Positions 54,673 to 62,982 of a stretch of 64,000 bases of DNA are shown here, in pieces. The stretch comes from G963675935 sp963675935 (GTDB taxonomy: Bacteria; Planctomycetota; Planctomycetia; Pirellulales; Thermoguttaceae): assembly GCA_963675935.2 (NCBI GenBank), contig OY780964.2, positions 310,001 to 374,000 of the forward strand, written 5' to 3'. Below the pieces are notes generated by a model that searched no databases, was not told where the DNA came from, and saw only the letters and a program-made list of their open reading frames with translations. Made by a program: the position numbers and the translations under genes. Each line of letters begins with the position of its first letter. Positions within the stretch are counted from its first letter, which is position 1.

Positions 54673-57384
54673 TTAACGAACGGGAACAGGCCCAGGGGCT
54701 CTCTCGTAGAATGCCTCTTCACGTTCTCGTTTCGGCGGTATTCGGAAGGGGGCGACTTTCTCGGCCCGCAACATCACGATCAAATGATCGGGCGAACCTT
54801 TGCCCTCGTTCTTCCGCTCCAAACCACCCAACAGCAGCCACTTGTTCCACGGCAACTCGACAGCGCCTTCGACGCGGGACGTCGCCACCTCGGGAATCTG
54901 AATGGTGACCGGCTTGCCCTCGGCGGCGGCAGGCAAGTCCGCGGTTTCCACTTTGCCGATCTTCGAGAATTCGGCGCGGAAGTCGAGCGTCAGCTTGTCC
55001 GGCTCTTCAACCAGCGGCCGAATCTGTAAGATCGTTCCCTCATTCACGACGCGTATCCACGGCTTGCCGTCCTTCACCGCGACGACAAACGGGCTCTGCG
55101 TACAATCGGAAACAAAGGCCGAACGCCCATTGAAGACCGTCAACTTGGGGGCTTGAAGAATGTTGGTCAGATTGTTTGCCTGCCACTGATCAATCACCTT
55201 CGCGCCGGCGTCCTCATCGAGGATGTTGTACATCATCGGCGAAATCTTTTCGATGACGAATTGCGACCGGATGGGACGCGAACCTTTCCGGCCATCAAGG
55301 GCGGGGGCAAAGGGAGTGGACAGGCTTGGCCCCCCGTCGTCATTCGAGGCGGCGCTCGCCGGGAACTCGGAAGCCAAAAACGTCCAATTCAGTTTGACCT
55401 TGTCGAGTTCGACGGCAGGCCCCGTGGCGAATCGCACGTCGATCTTGATCTGGCCCATTCCATGCTCGCGGAAAATCGCAAGCGATTCGGCAATCCGTTT
55501 GTGCCCCTCGGCGGTGGTTTCGATCAACAAAACGTTGCCGTTCCATACGATGTCGATCGGCATTGCACTACTGGGTGTGGGTGGCCCGAAGACGCCGGCG
55601 CCCAACGCGGCGTCATAGGTGGTATTCTCGGAGCGCGCGAGCATCGTGGTCTTGCTTTGCGTGAATTGCGATTTCAACGCCTTTTTTAAGAACTCCCGGC
55701 TCTTTTGCATATCTAGGCCCTGGTCCGAACTGATCAGGGCGACAATGTCATCGACCATGTACGTCCCAACGCCATCGACGAGCAGACGCGGTGGCGCAGG
55801 CGGCTGCGGAACGCGAGGATACCTCTGGGCATCAACATAGCGGCGTGACGGGGCATTGCTGGGACGGGTTCGTTTTGGCTCGTCCGAGCCGAAGATGTCT
55901 GTAACGGAGCTAGGTGAGTCTATTCGCCCGGAATCGCGCGTGAAACCAGCGTATTCGCGGAGAGGCGGTGCTAAGGTGGGCACGTTTTTAGGCAGACGGA
56001 CATTCTGTTCACGCGCCGAATCAGCGCTGGGGATGTCGCGTTTCGGCACAAGAGTCGACGAGCCTTTGCCCCGAACCGCCTTTGGCGCAACCGGAGTGTC
56101 AGACGTCTTCGTTTTTCCATCTTGATTGGCGGGTGGAACTGAGTCGATTTTATCGCCCGACGTGCCGATGGCCGCGCCTGGCAATACGGCCGCCGCCGCC
56201 GCGATGGCGACGACCCAGCACCACCACGGAGTCTGCCGATAACCGCGCTGTCCGATTCGCATGATTCGCTCCAATCGTTCTTGAGTAATTTCGATCGCAC
56301 GAACGCCGGGACATGCCGGCACGGAACGCAATTGATGCTTCGCTTCCAAAACGTCCAATAAACATCGGGCGTAGCTGGCCGGGCCACACTGCAACTCGGC
56401 CAGCACCGCTTCGTCGCAACATCGCTCGGCCTCGCGCGACGCGCGACGCGACGCCCACCACACCAACGGATGAAACCACCATAGCAACTCGACCACCGAC
56501 CGGAGCAAACCGAACCAGAGATCGCCCCGGCGAATGTGCATCAGTTCGTGGGCGAGAATCAATTCAAGTTCCTCGGCCGACTTGCCCTCGACCACGGCCC
56601 GCGGCAGCAACACGGTCGGGCGAATCAGCCCGAGCACCGCCGGCCCGACAAGCTGTTCGGTCACGATCAGCCGCACGCGCCCGCGAAGCCGCAGCCGCCG
56701 CCGCAAACTTGCCAAGATTGTTTCGTAAGCGGGATTTTCCACGCGACCGGCGCGTCGAAGCAGTTGAAGGAATCGGACCCGCCGCCACGCAATCAGGCTG
56801 AACACGGCGATCGCGCCGGCAAGCCAGATCGACCCGAGCAAGGTTGCCAGCCCCGTCATGGCGATGGCGGGCGTGGCAAGGCTCGGGGGCAGTGGTTCCG
56901 TGGGCCGAAGGCCCGGCGGTTCCGTGGGCCGAAGGTCCGGTTGCTCCGCCAGCCCAGGGAAGCTCCCAGGGGAACGGATTGTATCTTGCTCATCAATCGG
57001 CCTGGTGGGCCAAGAGTTCGCCGAACGGTTGACCCGTTGGGCCAACACTACCGGTTTGATTCGCTCGATTTTCCCAAGTTGCTGCCCTGGGCTGGACGAA
57101 CTGCGTCTCTCCGAGACAGTCAGAGTTTCGCCAAGACGGCCCGCCTCGCCCCGTCGAGCGTCAGCACAAACCCGTGGCGGTTGCAGCCGGCAGAACGCGC
57201 CGCCGGGGCTGCTCCACAACGGTGGCGTGACGCACTTCACAAAAACCACCAACCACAATGCAAAAGCCAGTTGCGGGCGGTTGGCCGCCGCCAGCCGCGC
57301 GAGCAACGCCACGGCCACGATCAGGAGCGACACTTGCCATGTTTGCGTCCAGGCCGTCCAGAGCCAATCATTTCCCGGAGTCAT
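54673..57384 (-). CDS. BlaR1-type M56 metallopeptidase fused to a secretin-like domain
   Basis: 903 residues; ATG 57384 overlaps the blaI-like stop by 17 bp. N-terminal TM helices (about 19-49 and 174-199). M56 zinc peptidase: H279-E-L-M-H283 motif (ILAHELMHIRRGD) and E320-type ligand in REAERCCDEAV. TM near 393-411. Low-complexity linker, then residues 530-885 resemble a secretin-type domain (IDIVWNGNVLLIETTAEGHK, VTIQIPEVATSRVEGAVELP, LLLGGLERKNEG). In BlaR1 a beta-lactam sensor replaces this domain; here the sensed signal is unknown. Confidence 0.85.
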   Translation of the reverse strand: MTPGNDWLWTAWTQTWQVSLLIVAVALLARLAAANRPQLAFALWLVVFVKCVTPPLWSSPGGAFCRLQPPRVCADARRGEAGRLGETLTVSERRSSSSPGQQLGKIERIKPVVLAQRVNRSANSWPTRPIDEQDTIRSPGSFPGLAEQPDLRPTEPPGLRPTEPLPPSLATPAIAMTGLATLLGSIWLAGAIAVFSLIAWRRVRFLQLLRRAGRVENPAYETILASLRRRLRLRGRVRLIVTEQLVGPAVLGLIRPTVLLPRAVVEGKSAEELELILAHELMHIRRGDLWFGLLRSVVELLWWFHPLVWWASRRASREAERCCDEAVLAELQCGPASYARCLLDVLEAKHQLRSVPACPGVRAIEITQERLERIMRIGQRGYRQTPWWCWVVAIAAAAAVLPGAAIGTSGDKIDSVPPANQDGKTKTSDTPVAPKAVRGKGSSTLVPKRDIPSADSAREQNVRLPKNVPTLAPPLREYAGFTRDSGRIDSPSSVTDIFGSDEPKRTRPSNAPSRRYVDAQRYPRVPQPPAPPRLLVDGVGTYMVDDIVALISSDQGLDMQKSREFLKKALKSQFTQSKTTMLARSENTTYDAALGAGVFGPPTPSSAMPIDIVWNGNVLLIETTAEGHKRIAESLAIFREHGMGQIKIDVRFATGPAVELDKVKLNWTFLASEFPASAASNDDGGPSLSTPFAPALDGRKGSRPIRSQFVIEKISPMMYNILDEDAGAKVIDQWQANNLTNILQAPKLTVFNGRSAFVSDCTQSPFVVAVKDGKPWIRVVNEGTILQIRPLVEEPDKLTLDFRAEFSKIGKVETADLPAAAEGKPVTIQIPEVATSRVEGAVELPWNKWLLLGGLERKNEGKGSPDHLIVMLRAEKVAPFRIPPKREREEAFYERAPGPVPVR
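56894..56941. repeat. 24-bp tandem repeat in the blaR1-like gene
   Basis: Two copies of GGTTCCGTGGGCCGAAGG(C/T)C-type unit (56894-56917; 56918-56941), encoding L-R-P-T-E-P-P-G twice near residues 149-164 in a periplasmic linker. Confidence 0.8.
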
Positions 57385-57763
57385 CGCGTTCCTCCTCAAG
57401 CCGGTCGAGCAGTTGCCGAAGTTGGGAGATTTCCGCCGCGCTGACGCCGCGATCTTCGATCAAGTGCTGCATCAGCGGCAGGGCTTCGCCGCCGAAAAGC
57501 CGGTCGATCAAATCCTCGACCGTCTCGCGAATCACCATCGTCGCTTGAACCTTCGGGGCATAGACGCGGGTGTGGCCGGAGAGCGAGCTGCGGACGTAGC
57601 CCTTCGTTTCGAGCCGGCGCAAATAGGTTTGGACCGTGGCGAAATCCATTTTTCGCGCCTCGGGCATCGCCTCGTGCGCTTGGCGCACCGTGGCTTGGCC
57701 GAGTTGCCAAATGACCCGGGCAACCTCCATTTCGCCCTTGGAAAGAGCCTGTCTTTGCGTCAT
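57368..57763 (-). CDS. blaI: BlaI/MecI-family transcriptional repressor
   Basis: 131 residues from ATG 57763 (MTQRQALSKGEMEVARVIWQ). Winged helix with the MDFATVQTYLRRLETKGYV recognition region and a C-terminal dimerisation/cleavage segment. Likely represses its own operon with the M56 protease gene that follows; proteolysis by that protease would relieve repression. Open frame upstream to 57994 is non-coding. Confidence 0.93.
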   Translation of the reverse strand: MTQRQALSKGEMEVARVIWQLGQATVRQAHEAMPEARKMDFATVQTYLRRLETKGYVRSSLSGHTRVYAPKVQATMVIRETVEDLIDRLFGGEALPLMQHLIEDRGVSAAEISQLRQLLDRLEEERDDSGK

Positions 57764-57800
57764 CGTCACCCGCCTTGCCGTCACGTGTTTGTTGCGAACA

Positions 57801-57844
57801 AATGTACGTGGCGTGATTGTTGCGTACATTCGTACTGGCGTCAA
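57801..57844 (-). promoter_or_regulatory. Putative BlaI operator and promoter
   Basis: AATGTACG (57801-57808) and CGTACATT (57823-57830) form a perfect 8-bp inverted repeat with a 14-bp spacer. On the minus strand TTGACG (57839-57844) and AACAAT (57816-57821) are 17 bp apart, with one half-site in the spacer. This is 38 bp upstream of the blaI start. Confidence 0.6.
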
Positions 57845-58030
57845 GAGGGCTTTTCTTGGGCGTGCGTCGGCCTGCCCCCAGCCGCGTATCGGCGAAAATA
57901 GCATTGCGAGGAGCCGATATTCCAAGAGGCGTCCCCCCCATCGGGGCGTGACATCCGTTCTTGACCGCCCTCGGCAATGCGGATACATTGCCATATTGGG
58001 ATGAATTGCGCGCAGGCTGGCATTTATGTA

Positions 58031-58148
58031 AAACGGAATTCATTCCGTTTCTGGGTGTATGGCGATCATTCCTTCCCCTTCGTTCAGCAACGGGATGAAT
58101 TCCGTTCTACATGAAAATCGTTCAGCAACGGAATGAATTCCGTACTAC
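58031..58148. repeat. ATGAATTCCGT repeats upstream of secA
   Basis: Palindrome AAACGGAATTCATTCCGTTT at 58031-58050, then two 30-bp tandem units with the core GTTCAGCAACGG(G/A)ATGAATTCC at 58081-58110 and 58119-58148. This occupies the gap 57995-58204. No promoter is clear. Confidence 0.75.
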
Positions 58149-58204
58149 GTAAAAAACACCCAATAAACGGCCAATCGAGTCGAATTGCCTCTTAGAAGAT
58201 AAAC

Positions 58205-61200
58205 ATGGAAGAAATCCTTTCGCAAATTTGGGATACCCTGACCTTCGTTTTCGGCGGCATCGCTCGGGCGATCGAACGGGGCATCACTAGCCTGTTCGGG
58301 TCGTCGAACGCCCGATTCCTCAAAACGCTCCAGTCGAGCGTCGACGCCATCAACGCCCTGGAATCGAAATACCAGGCGATGACCGACGACGAGTTGCGCG
58401 AGCAGACCGTCAAGTTCCGCAAGCGGTTGGCCGCCGGCGAAACCTTGGACGATCTGTTGGTCGAGGCGTTCGCCGTCTGCCGCGAGGCGGGCCGCCGCGT
58501 GCTCGGGCTGCGTCACTACGACGTGCAACTGATGGGCGGCATCGTGCTGCATCGCGGCAACATCGCCGAAATGGTCACCGGCGAAGGAAAAACCCTCGTC
58601 GCCACGCTGCCTGCCTATCTCAACGCGCTCGAGGGCCGCGGAGTCCACGTCGTCACCGTGAACGACTACCTCGCCCGGCGCGACATGGAATGGATGGGCC
58701 CCCTCTACATGTCGCTGGGCCTGACGGTCGGCACGATCCAGAGCAACATGGAAACGGCCGATCGCCAAAAAGCCTATGACTGCGACATCACCTACGGCAC
58801 GAACAACGAGTTCGGCTTCGATTACCTGCGCGACAACATGCGTCCGGCGGCGAAGAACGACAACCACTACGACAAGTGGTATCAGCAGTCGCAAGGCCAT
58901 CTGCATTTCGCCATCATCGACGAAGTGGACAACATTTTGATCGACGAGGCTCGGACGCCGCTGATTATCTCCGGTCCCGCGCACGACGACGTCACCCGCT
59001 ACGCGAAGGCCGACCGCATCGCCCGGCAGTTGAAAAAGGGCGCCCATTTCGAGGTGAACGAGAAGGAACACACGGCCAACCTGACCGACGACGGCGTTCG
59101 GGCGGCCGAGCAGTTGGCCGGCGTCGAGAGTTTTTACACGGCCGGGCACATGGAGTGGCCCCACTTGATCGACAATTCGCTGAAGGCCCATCACCTCTAC
59201 AAGCGAGACGTGAACTACGTGGTCAACGGCGAGGAAGTGGTGATCGTCGATGAGTTCACTGGCCGTTTGATGCCGGGCCGCAATTGGAGCGACGGGCTGC
59301 ATCAGGCCGTCGAGGCGAAGGAAGGCGTGCGGATCAAGGAAGAGAACCAGACGCTCGCCACCATCACGCTGCAAAACTTCTTCAAGCTTTATGACAAAAT
59401 TTGCGGCATGACGGGCACCGCCATGACCGAGGCCGGCGAGTTTTGGAAAATCTACAAGCTCGACGTAATCGCCGTGCCCACCAACCGGCCGCTCAAGCGA
59501 ATCAACAACGCCGACGTAATCTACCGCGCCGAGCATGAAAAATTCGAGGCCATCGCCGACGAAATCGAGCGGATGAACAAGTGGGACGTGTTGGTCAACG
59601 ACAAGGACGAGGAATATCTCGGCCGAATCATCCACGAGACCGACGAATCCATCGAGTTCCAACCCAAGGGCAGCAAGGACCGCGAGACGATCCTCAAGCG
59701 AAGCGTCAAGGAAGTCGATCACCGCGGGCGGCCGATCTTGGTGGGCACCGTGTCGATCGAGAAAAGCGAGTTGATCTCCGGGCTGTTGGAAAAACGCGGC
59801 ATTACGCACGAGGTGTTGAACGCCAAGCATCACCAGCGCGAGGCCGAGATCGTCGCGCAGGCAGGTCGGTTGAACGCCGTGACGATCGCCACGAACATGG
59901 CCGGGCGCGGAACCGACATCATCCTGGGCGGCAATCCCGAGGCGATGGCCTGGGCGAAGTTGCAAGAAAAATATCCCACCCGGCTCGAAGTGCCGCAAGA
60001 AGAATGGGACTCGCTGGTCCGCGAGATCGAGCAGCGCGAGCAGATGAAGGCCGAGGGCCGCGTCGTCGCCGGCATGGGCGGATTGCACATCATCGGCACC
60101 GAACGACACGAGGCCCGCCGCATCGACCTCCAGCTTCGCGGGCGTTGCGGACGGCAGGGCGATCCCGGCAGCAGCCGGTTCTACCTGTCGCTGGAAGACG
60201 ACTTGATGCGCATCTTCGCCGGCGAGTGGGTCAAGAACATTCTCACCCGGCTCGGCATGAAAGAGGGCGAGGCCATCGAAAGCCGCATGGTCTCGCGCCG
60301 CATCGAAGGCGCGCAGAAGAAAGTCGAGGAACGCAACTTCGAGGTCCGCAAAAACCTCCTCGAATACGATGAAGTGATGGACGAGCAGCGGAAGCGGGTC
60401 TACGGCTACCGCCAAGAAATCTTGAACGGGGCCAACTGCAAACAGTTGATCCTCAAAATGGTCGAGCAGCAGATCAATCTGCATCTCGACCAGATTCTCG
60501 ACAAGAACTACGGCGTCGAGACGTTCGCCGGCTGGGCGGCCAATCTCCTGTCGGTCGAGTTCGACGCCCGCGACTTCCGCGGCCTCGACTTCGCCACGGC
60601 CGAGCTTGAAGCCCGAGATCGGGCGGAAACCCAGGCGAAAGGCCAGGTGTTCGAGGCGGTCGAAGAGAACTTGCCCGAGGAAGAGGAAACCACGGAATGG
60701 AACTGGGAGGCGCTGGCCAAGCTGGCGAACACCCGGTGGCACTTGAGCCTTCGCGACCGCGACCTGCGTCAGTTGGGGCGTGATCAAGTCGGCGATTTCC
60801 TGATCGAGCGGGCGGAAGCCGCGCTGCGGAAGATCGACCTGAGCGAAGGCGAGCGGTTCCTGCGGCCTGAGTTCGGCGTCGAAGTGGCCTGCAACTGGGT
60901 GCGGCACAAGTTCGGCATCGCCCTGGCCATTGAAGAGGTTCGCGATTTGGAGCCGGCGCCGTTCAAGCAGTTGGTGTTGGAAAAGGCCCGGGCCGCCTAC
61001 GAGGAGAAAGAGTTTGCCTACCCGGTGATGGCGGGTTTGTATCACTTCAGCACGCGCGACGCCGCCGGCCACAAGCACTACGACCGCGACGAGTTGGCCC
61101 GCTGGGCGGCCCAGCGGTTCCATGCGGAATTGAGCATTGACGACCTGAAAAACAAGCAACGCGAGGAGGTTTTCGCGATGCTTGTCGAGCATAGCCGCGA

Positions 61201-61891
61201 GTTCGCCAAGGGGCAAGAGCCGGCGATGGTCGAGGCTCGCTCTTGGCTCGGCCGGATCATCGAGCCGGACGTGCCGCTAGAGAAATCGCTCCGCGCGGCC
61301 CGCGACGACGGGCGGCTCGAACAACTCTCGGCTTGGCTCCGTGAGAAATACAACTATGAGCTGACACCCGACGAAATGTTCCATTGCACCGAAGAACGGC
61401 TCGGGCGTCACTTGGCCGCCGCGGTCGAGGACGTTTACCGGCCGGAAATGCGGAAGATGGAGCGTGCGTTGGTGCTGCAACTGCTCGACGCCGCCTGGAA
61501 AGATCATTTGTTGGCGATGGACCACTTGCGCAGCAGCGTCGGCCTGCGCGGCTATGCCCAGATCGATCCGAAGGTCGAATACAAGCGTGAGGGCATGCGG
61601 ACGTTCGAGTTGATGTGGGGCTCGGTGGACGAGCGGACCACCGATTTGATCTTCCACATGGAGCAGTTCGACGAGGGGTTTGTCGGTTCGACGTGGAAGG
61701 AGTCGGAGGCGATTCACCAGGACGCGCAATCGGCCGGCGAGATTGCCCAGCAACAGCAAGCGGCGATCGAGGGCACCGAGACGGACCACAAGCCGCAGCC
61801 GATCCGCAACCGCCAACAGCGCGTCGGCCGAAACGATCCGTGCCCCTGCGGCAGCGGGAAGAAGTTCAAGAATTGCTGCATGAAGAAGTAA
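58205..61891 (+). CDS. secA: Preprotein translocase ATPase SecA, extended
   Basis: 1228 residues (E. coli 901). Walker A TGEGKT near 125-130, the DEVD-type IIDEVDNILIDEARTPLIIS near 236, and second nucleotide fold NMAGRGTDIILGGNPEA near 567; SEC-C zinc tail RNDPCPCGSGKKFKNCC at the end. Drives Sec-dependent protein export. Extra length comes from insertions in the scaffold region, about residues 830-1080, common in planctomycete SecA. Weak AGAAGAT site before ATG. Confidence 0.97.
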   Translation: MEEILSQIWDTLTFVFGGIARAIERGITSLFGSSNARFLKTLQSSVDAINALESKYQAMTDDELREQTVKFRKRLAAGETLDDLLVEAFAVCREAGRRVLGLRHYDVQLMGGIVLHRGNIAEMVTGEGKTLVATLPAYLNALEGRGVHVVTVNDYLARRDMEWMGPLYMSLGLTVGTIQSNMETADRQKAYDCDITYGTNNEFGFDYLRDNMRPAAKNDNHYDKWYQQSQGHLHFAIIDEVDNILIDEARTPLIISGPAHDDVTRYAKADRIARQLKKGAHFEVNEKEHTANLTDDGVRAAEQLAGVESFYTAGHMEWPHLIDNSLKAHHLYKRDVNYVVNGEEVVIVDEFTGRLMPGRNWSDGLHQAVEAKEGVRIKEENQTLATITLQNFFKLYDKICGMTGTAMTEAGEFWKIYKLDVIAVPTNRPLKRINNADVIYRAEHEKFEAIADEIERMNKWDVLVNDKDEEYLGRIIHETDESIEFQPKGSKDRETILKRSVKEVDHRGRPILVGTVSIEKSELISGLLEKRGITHEVLNAKHHQREAEIVAQAGRLNAVTIATNMAGRGTDIILGGNPEAMAWAKLQEKYPTRLEVPQEEWDSLVREIEQREQMKAEGRVVAGMGGLHIIGTERHEARRIDLQLRGRCGRQGDPGSSRFYLSLEDDLMRIFAGEWVKNILTRLGMKEGEAIESRMVSRRIEGAQKKVEERNFEVRKNLLEYDEVMDEQRKRVYGYRQEILNGANCKQLILKMVEQQINLHLDQILDKNYGVETFAGWAANLLSVEFDARDFRGLDFATAELEARDRAETQAKGQVFEAVEENLPEEEETTEWNWEALAKLANTRWHLSLRDRDLRQLGRDQVGDFLIERAEAALRKIDLSEGERFLRPEFGVEVACNWVRHKFGIALAIEEVRDLEPAPFKQLVLEKARAAYEEKEFAYPVMAGLYHFSTRDAAGHKHYDRDELARWAAQRFHAELSIDDLKNKQREEVFAMLVEHSREFAKGQEPAMVEARSWLGRIIEPDVPLEKSLRAARDDGRLEQLSAWLREKYNYELTPDEMFHCTEERLGRHLAAAVEDVYRPEMRKMERALVLQLLDAAWKDHLLAMDHLRSSVGLRGYAQIDPKVEYKREGMRTFELMWGSVDERTTDLIFHMEQFDEGFVGSTWKESEAIHQDAQSAGEIAQQQQAAIEGTETDHKPQPIRNRQQRVGRNDPCPCGSGKKFKNCCMKK

Positions 61892-61909
61892 TGATCGCAG
61901 GAGGATAAC

Positions 61910-62140
61910 ATGATCGATAGCGCACTTCAGGAAGAGTTGCGTCAGAAGATGGATCAACTCTCGCCGGCAATGCAGCGCCGCGTACTCGATTTTGCCCGTG
62001 CGATGGCGGAATCCACGCCCCAAGGCGTCCCCGGCAACGAATTGCTCCAATTCGCCGGGATCATGAGCCCTTCCGAGGCGGACGAATTTCTTCGCGGCAT
62101 CGAAGAGGACTGCGAACGGGTGGACCCCAATGAATGGTAA
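61910..62140 (+). CDS. Antitoxin-like small protein
   Basis: 76 residues, helical, acidic C-terminus (IMSPSEADEFLRGIEEDCER). AGGAGGATAAC upstream of ATG is a strong site. ATG of the next gene overlaps its stop (62130), the usual toxin position. Probably the VapB partner of the truncated PIN gene. Confidence 0.65.
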   Translation: MIDSALQEELRQKMDQLSPAMQRRVLDFARAMAESTPQGVPGNELLQFAGIMSPSEADEFLRGIEEDCERVDPNEW

Positions 62141-62318
62141 ATTCTTGCTCGACACCAATATTGTCGTGGCTCTCTTCAAGGATGATACGGCCGTTCACGA
62201 ACTGAGAATCAAGACCATGTCATGGAACCCGCAGTTCGTTCATACGAAAATGCTCGTCATTTCTGCTGGAATCGTGATCCTTTTTCTGTGGATGTTCTAC
62301 CGGATGCTCAATCCCTAA
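62130..62318 (+). pseudogene. Truncated PIN toxin fused to an unrelated TM tail
   Basis: Begins MNGKFLLDTNIVVALFKDDT, a normal VapC N-terminus with the first acidic residue, but after about 25 residues the sequence changes to WNPQFVHTKMLVISAG and VILFLWMFYRMLNP. The later acidic residues are lost, so no RNase activity is expected. The fusion is 62 residues and could express a membrane peptide. Confidence 0.75.
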
Positions 62319-62594
62319 TCCAGGCCGTGAAAAGGGGCCGTGAACGCCATGCAGTAGACGGAAGTTAAGCCACACAAGCCGCCTCAAGGCGGAACTACGA
62401 ACGACCTCGCAGTTCTCCAGTCCGGGGGGCCCCTTCCTTCGACTTCTGAGCTTGGTAAAATACGTGAGGTAAAGTATGGTAGCTCTCCGATGAAATCGGC
62501 CGTTCGGGTGGGTGTCGCACCCGGTGGCCACCATTGCGGAGGGGTTTGCGGCTTTCGGCGCAAGTCGATAAGCGGCAAGCACTTACAGATACAC

Positions 62595-62665
62595 TGGGGA
62601 ATAGTGTAACGGCAGCACGAGTGACTCTGGATCACTTAGTCAAGGTTCAAATCCTTGTTCCCCAG
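62595..62665 (+). tRNA. tRNA-Gln (anticodon CTG)
   Basis: 71 nt with all four arms: acceptor TGGGGAA/TTCCCCA, D arm GTGT...AGCAC, anticodon stem AGTGA/TCACT with loop CTCTGGA (anticodon CTG at 62627-62629), T stem CAAGG/CCTTG with TTCAAAT loop. Discriminator G; CCA not encoded. Confidence 0.95.
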
Positions 62666-62672
62666 CTATATA

Positions 62673-62711
62673 AAGCCTTTCGTAGCAATGAGTTGCGAAA
62701 GGCTTCTTTTT
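62673..62711 (+). terminator. Rho-independent terminator after tRNA-Gln
   Basis: AAGCCTTTCG (62673-62682) pairs with CGAAAGGCTT (62696-62705), followed by TTCTTTTT. Clear stem with T-run, 7 bases past the tRNA. Confidence 0.85.
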
Positions 62712-62751
62712 GGTTTGCAAAAAGAAGTCCGGCGGTGCAACCCCGCCGCAC

Positions 62752-62841
62752 CTAGCTGGCAACATCGAATTTGGGACACAGAGTCAGGTGTCCATCATCC
62801 TCGCGTTCGACAATCGCCGTGAACTCGCGAATTGTCTTCAT
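62752..62841 (-). pseudogene. HicB antitoxin N-terminal stub
   Basis: ATG 62841 begins MKTIREFTAIVEREDDG then LTLCPKFDVAS and a stop at 62752, 29 residues. This is the first beta-hairpin of HicB antitoxins, whose full length is about 70-100; the rest is deleted and no hicA is present. Confidence 0.75.
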
Positions 62842-62982
62842 CGGATCGCTCTTGGACGCAAGGAAAGCGAGTGGCACGACAATGCCAGTATACCCCAGCC
62901 TGCTAGCCTGCTATCTGCCGCAAATACCAGGCTGTGTCCAAAACAAACAGGAGCATCATCCATCCCATCGGTTTTTCTTCCG

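Noticed and set aside
58031..58148. CRISPR-like array
   Set aside because: Only two tandem 30-bp units with an 8-bp gap and a related palindrome; no regular spacers or cas genes.
62319..62594. An additional tRNA or riboswitch before tRNA-Gln
   Set aside because: No cloverleaf could be formed; only a short CGCCTCAAGGCG hairpin is visible.
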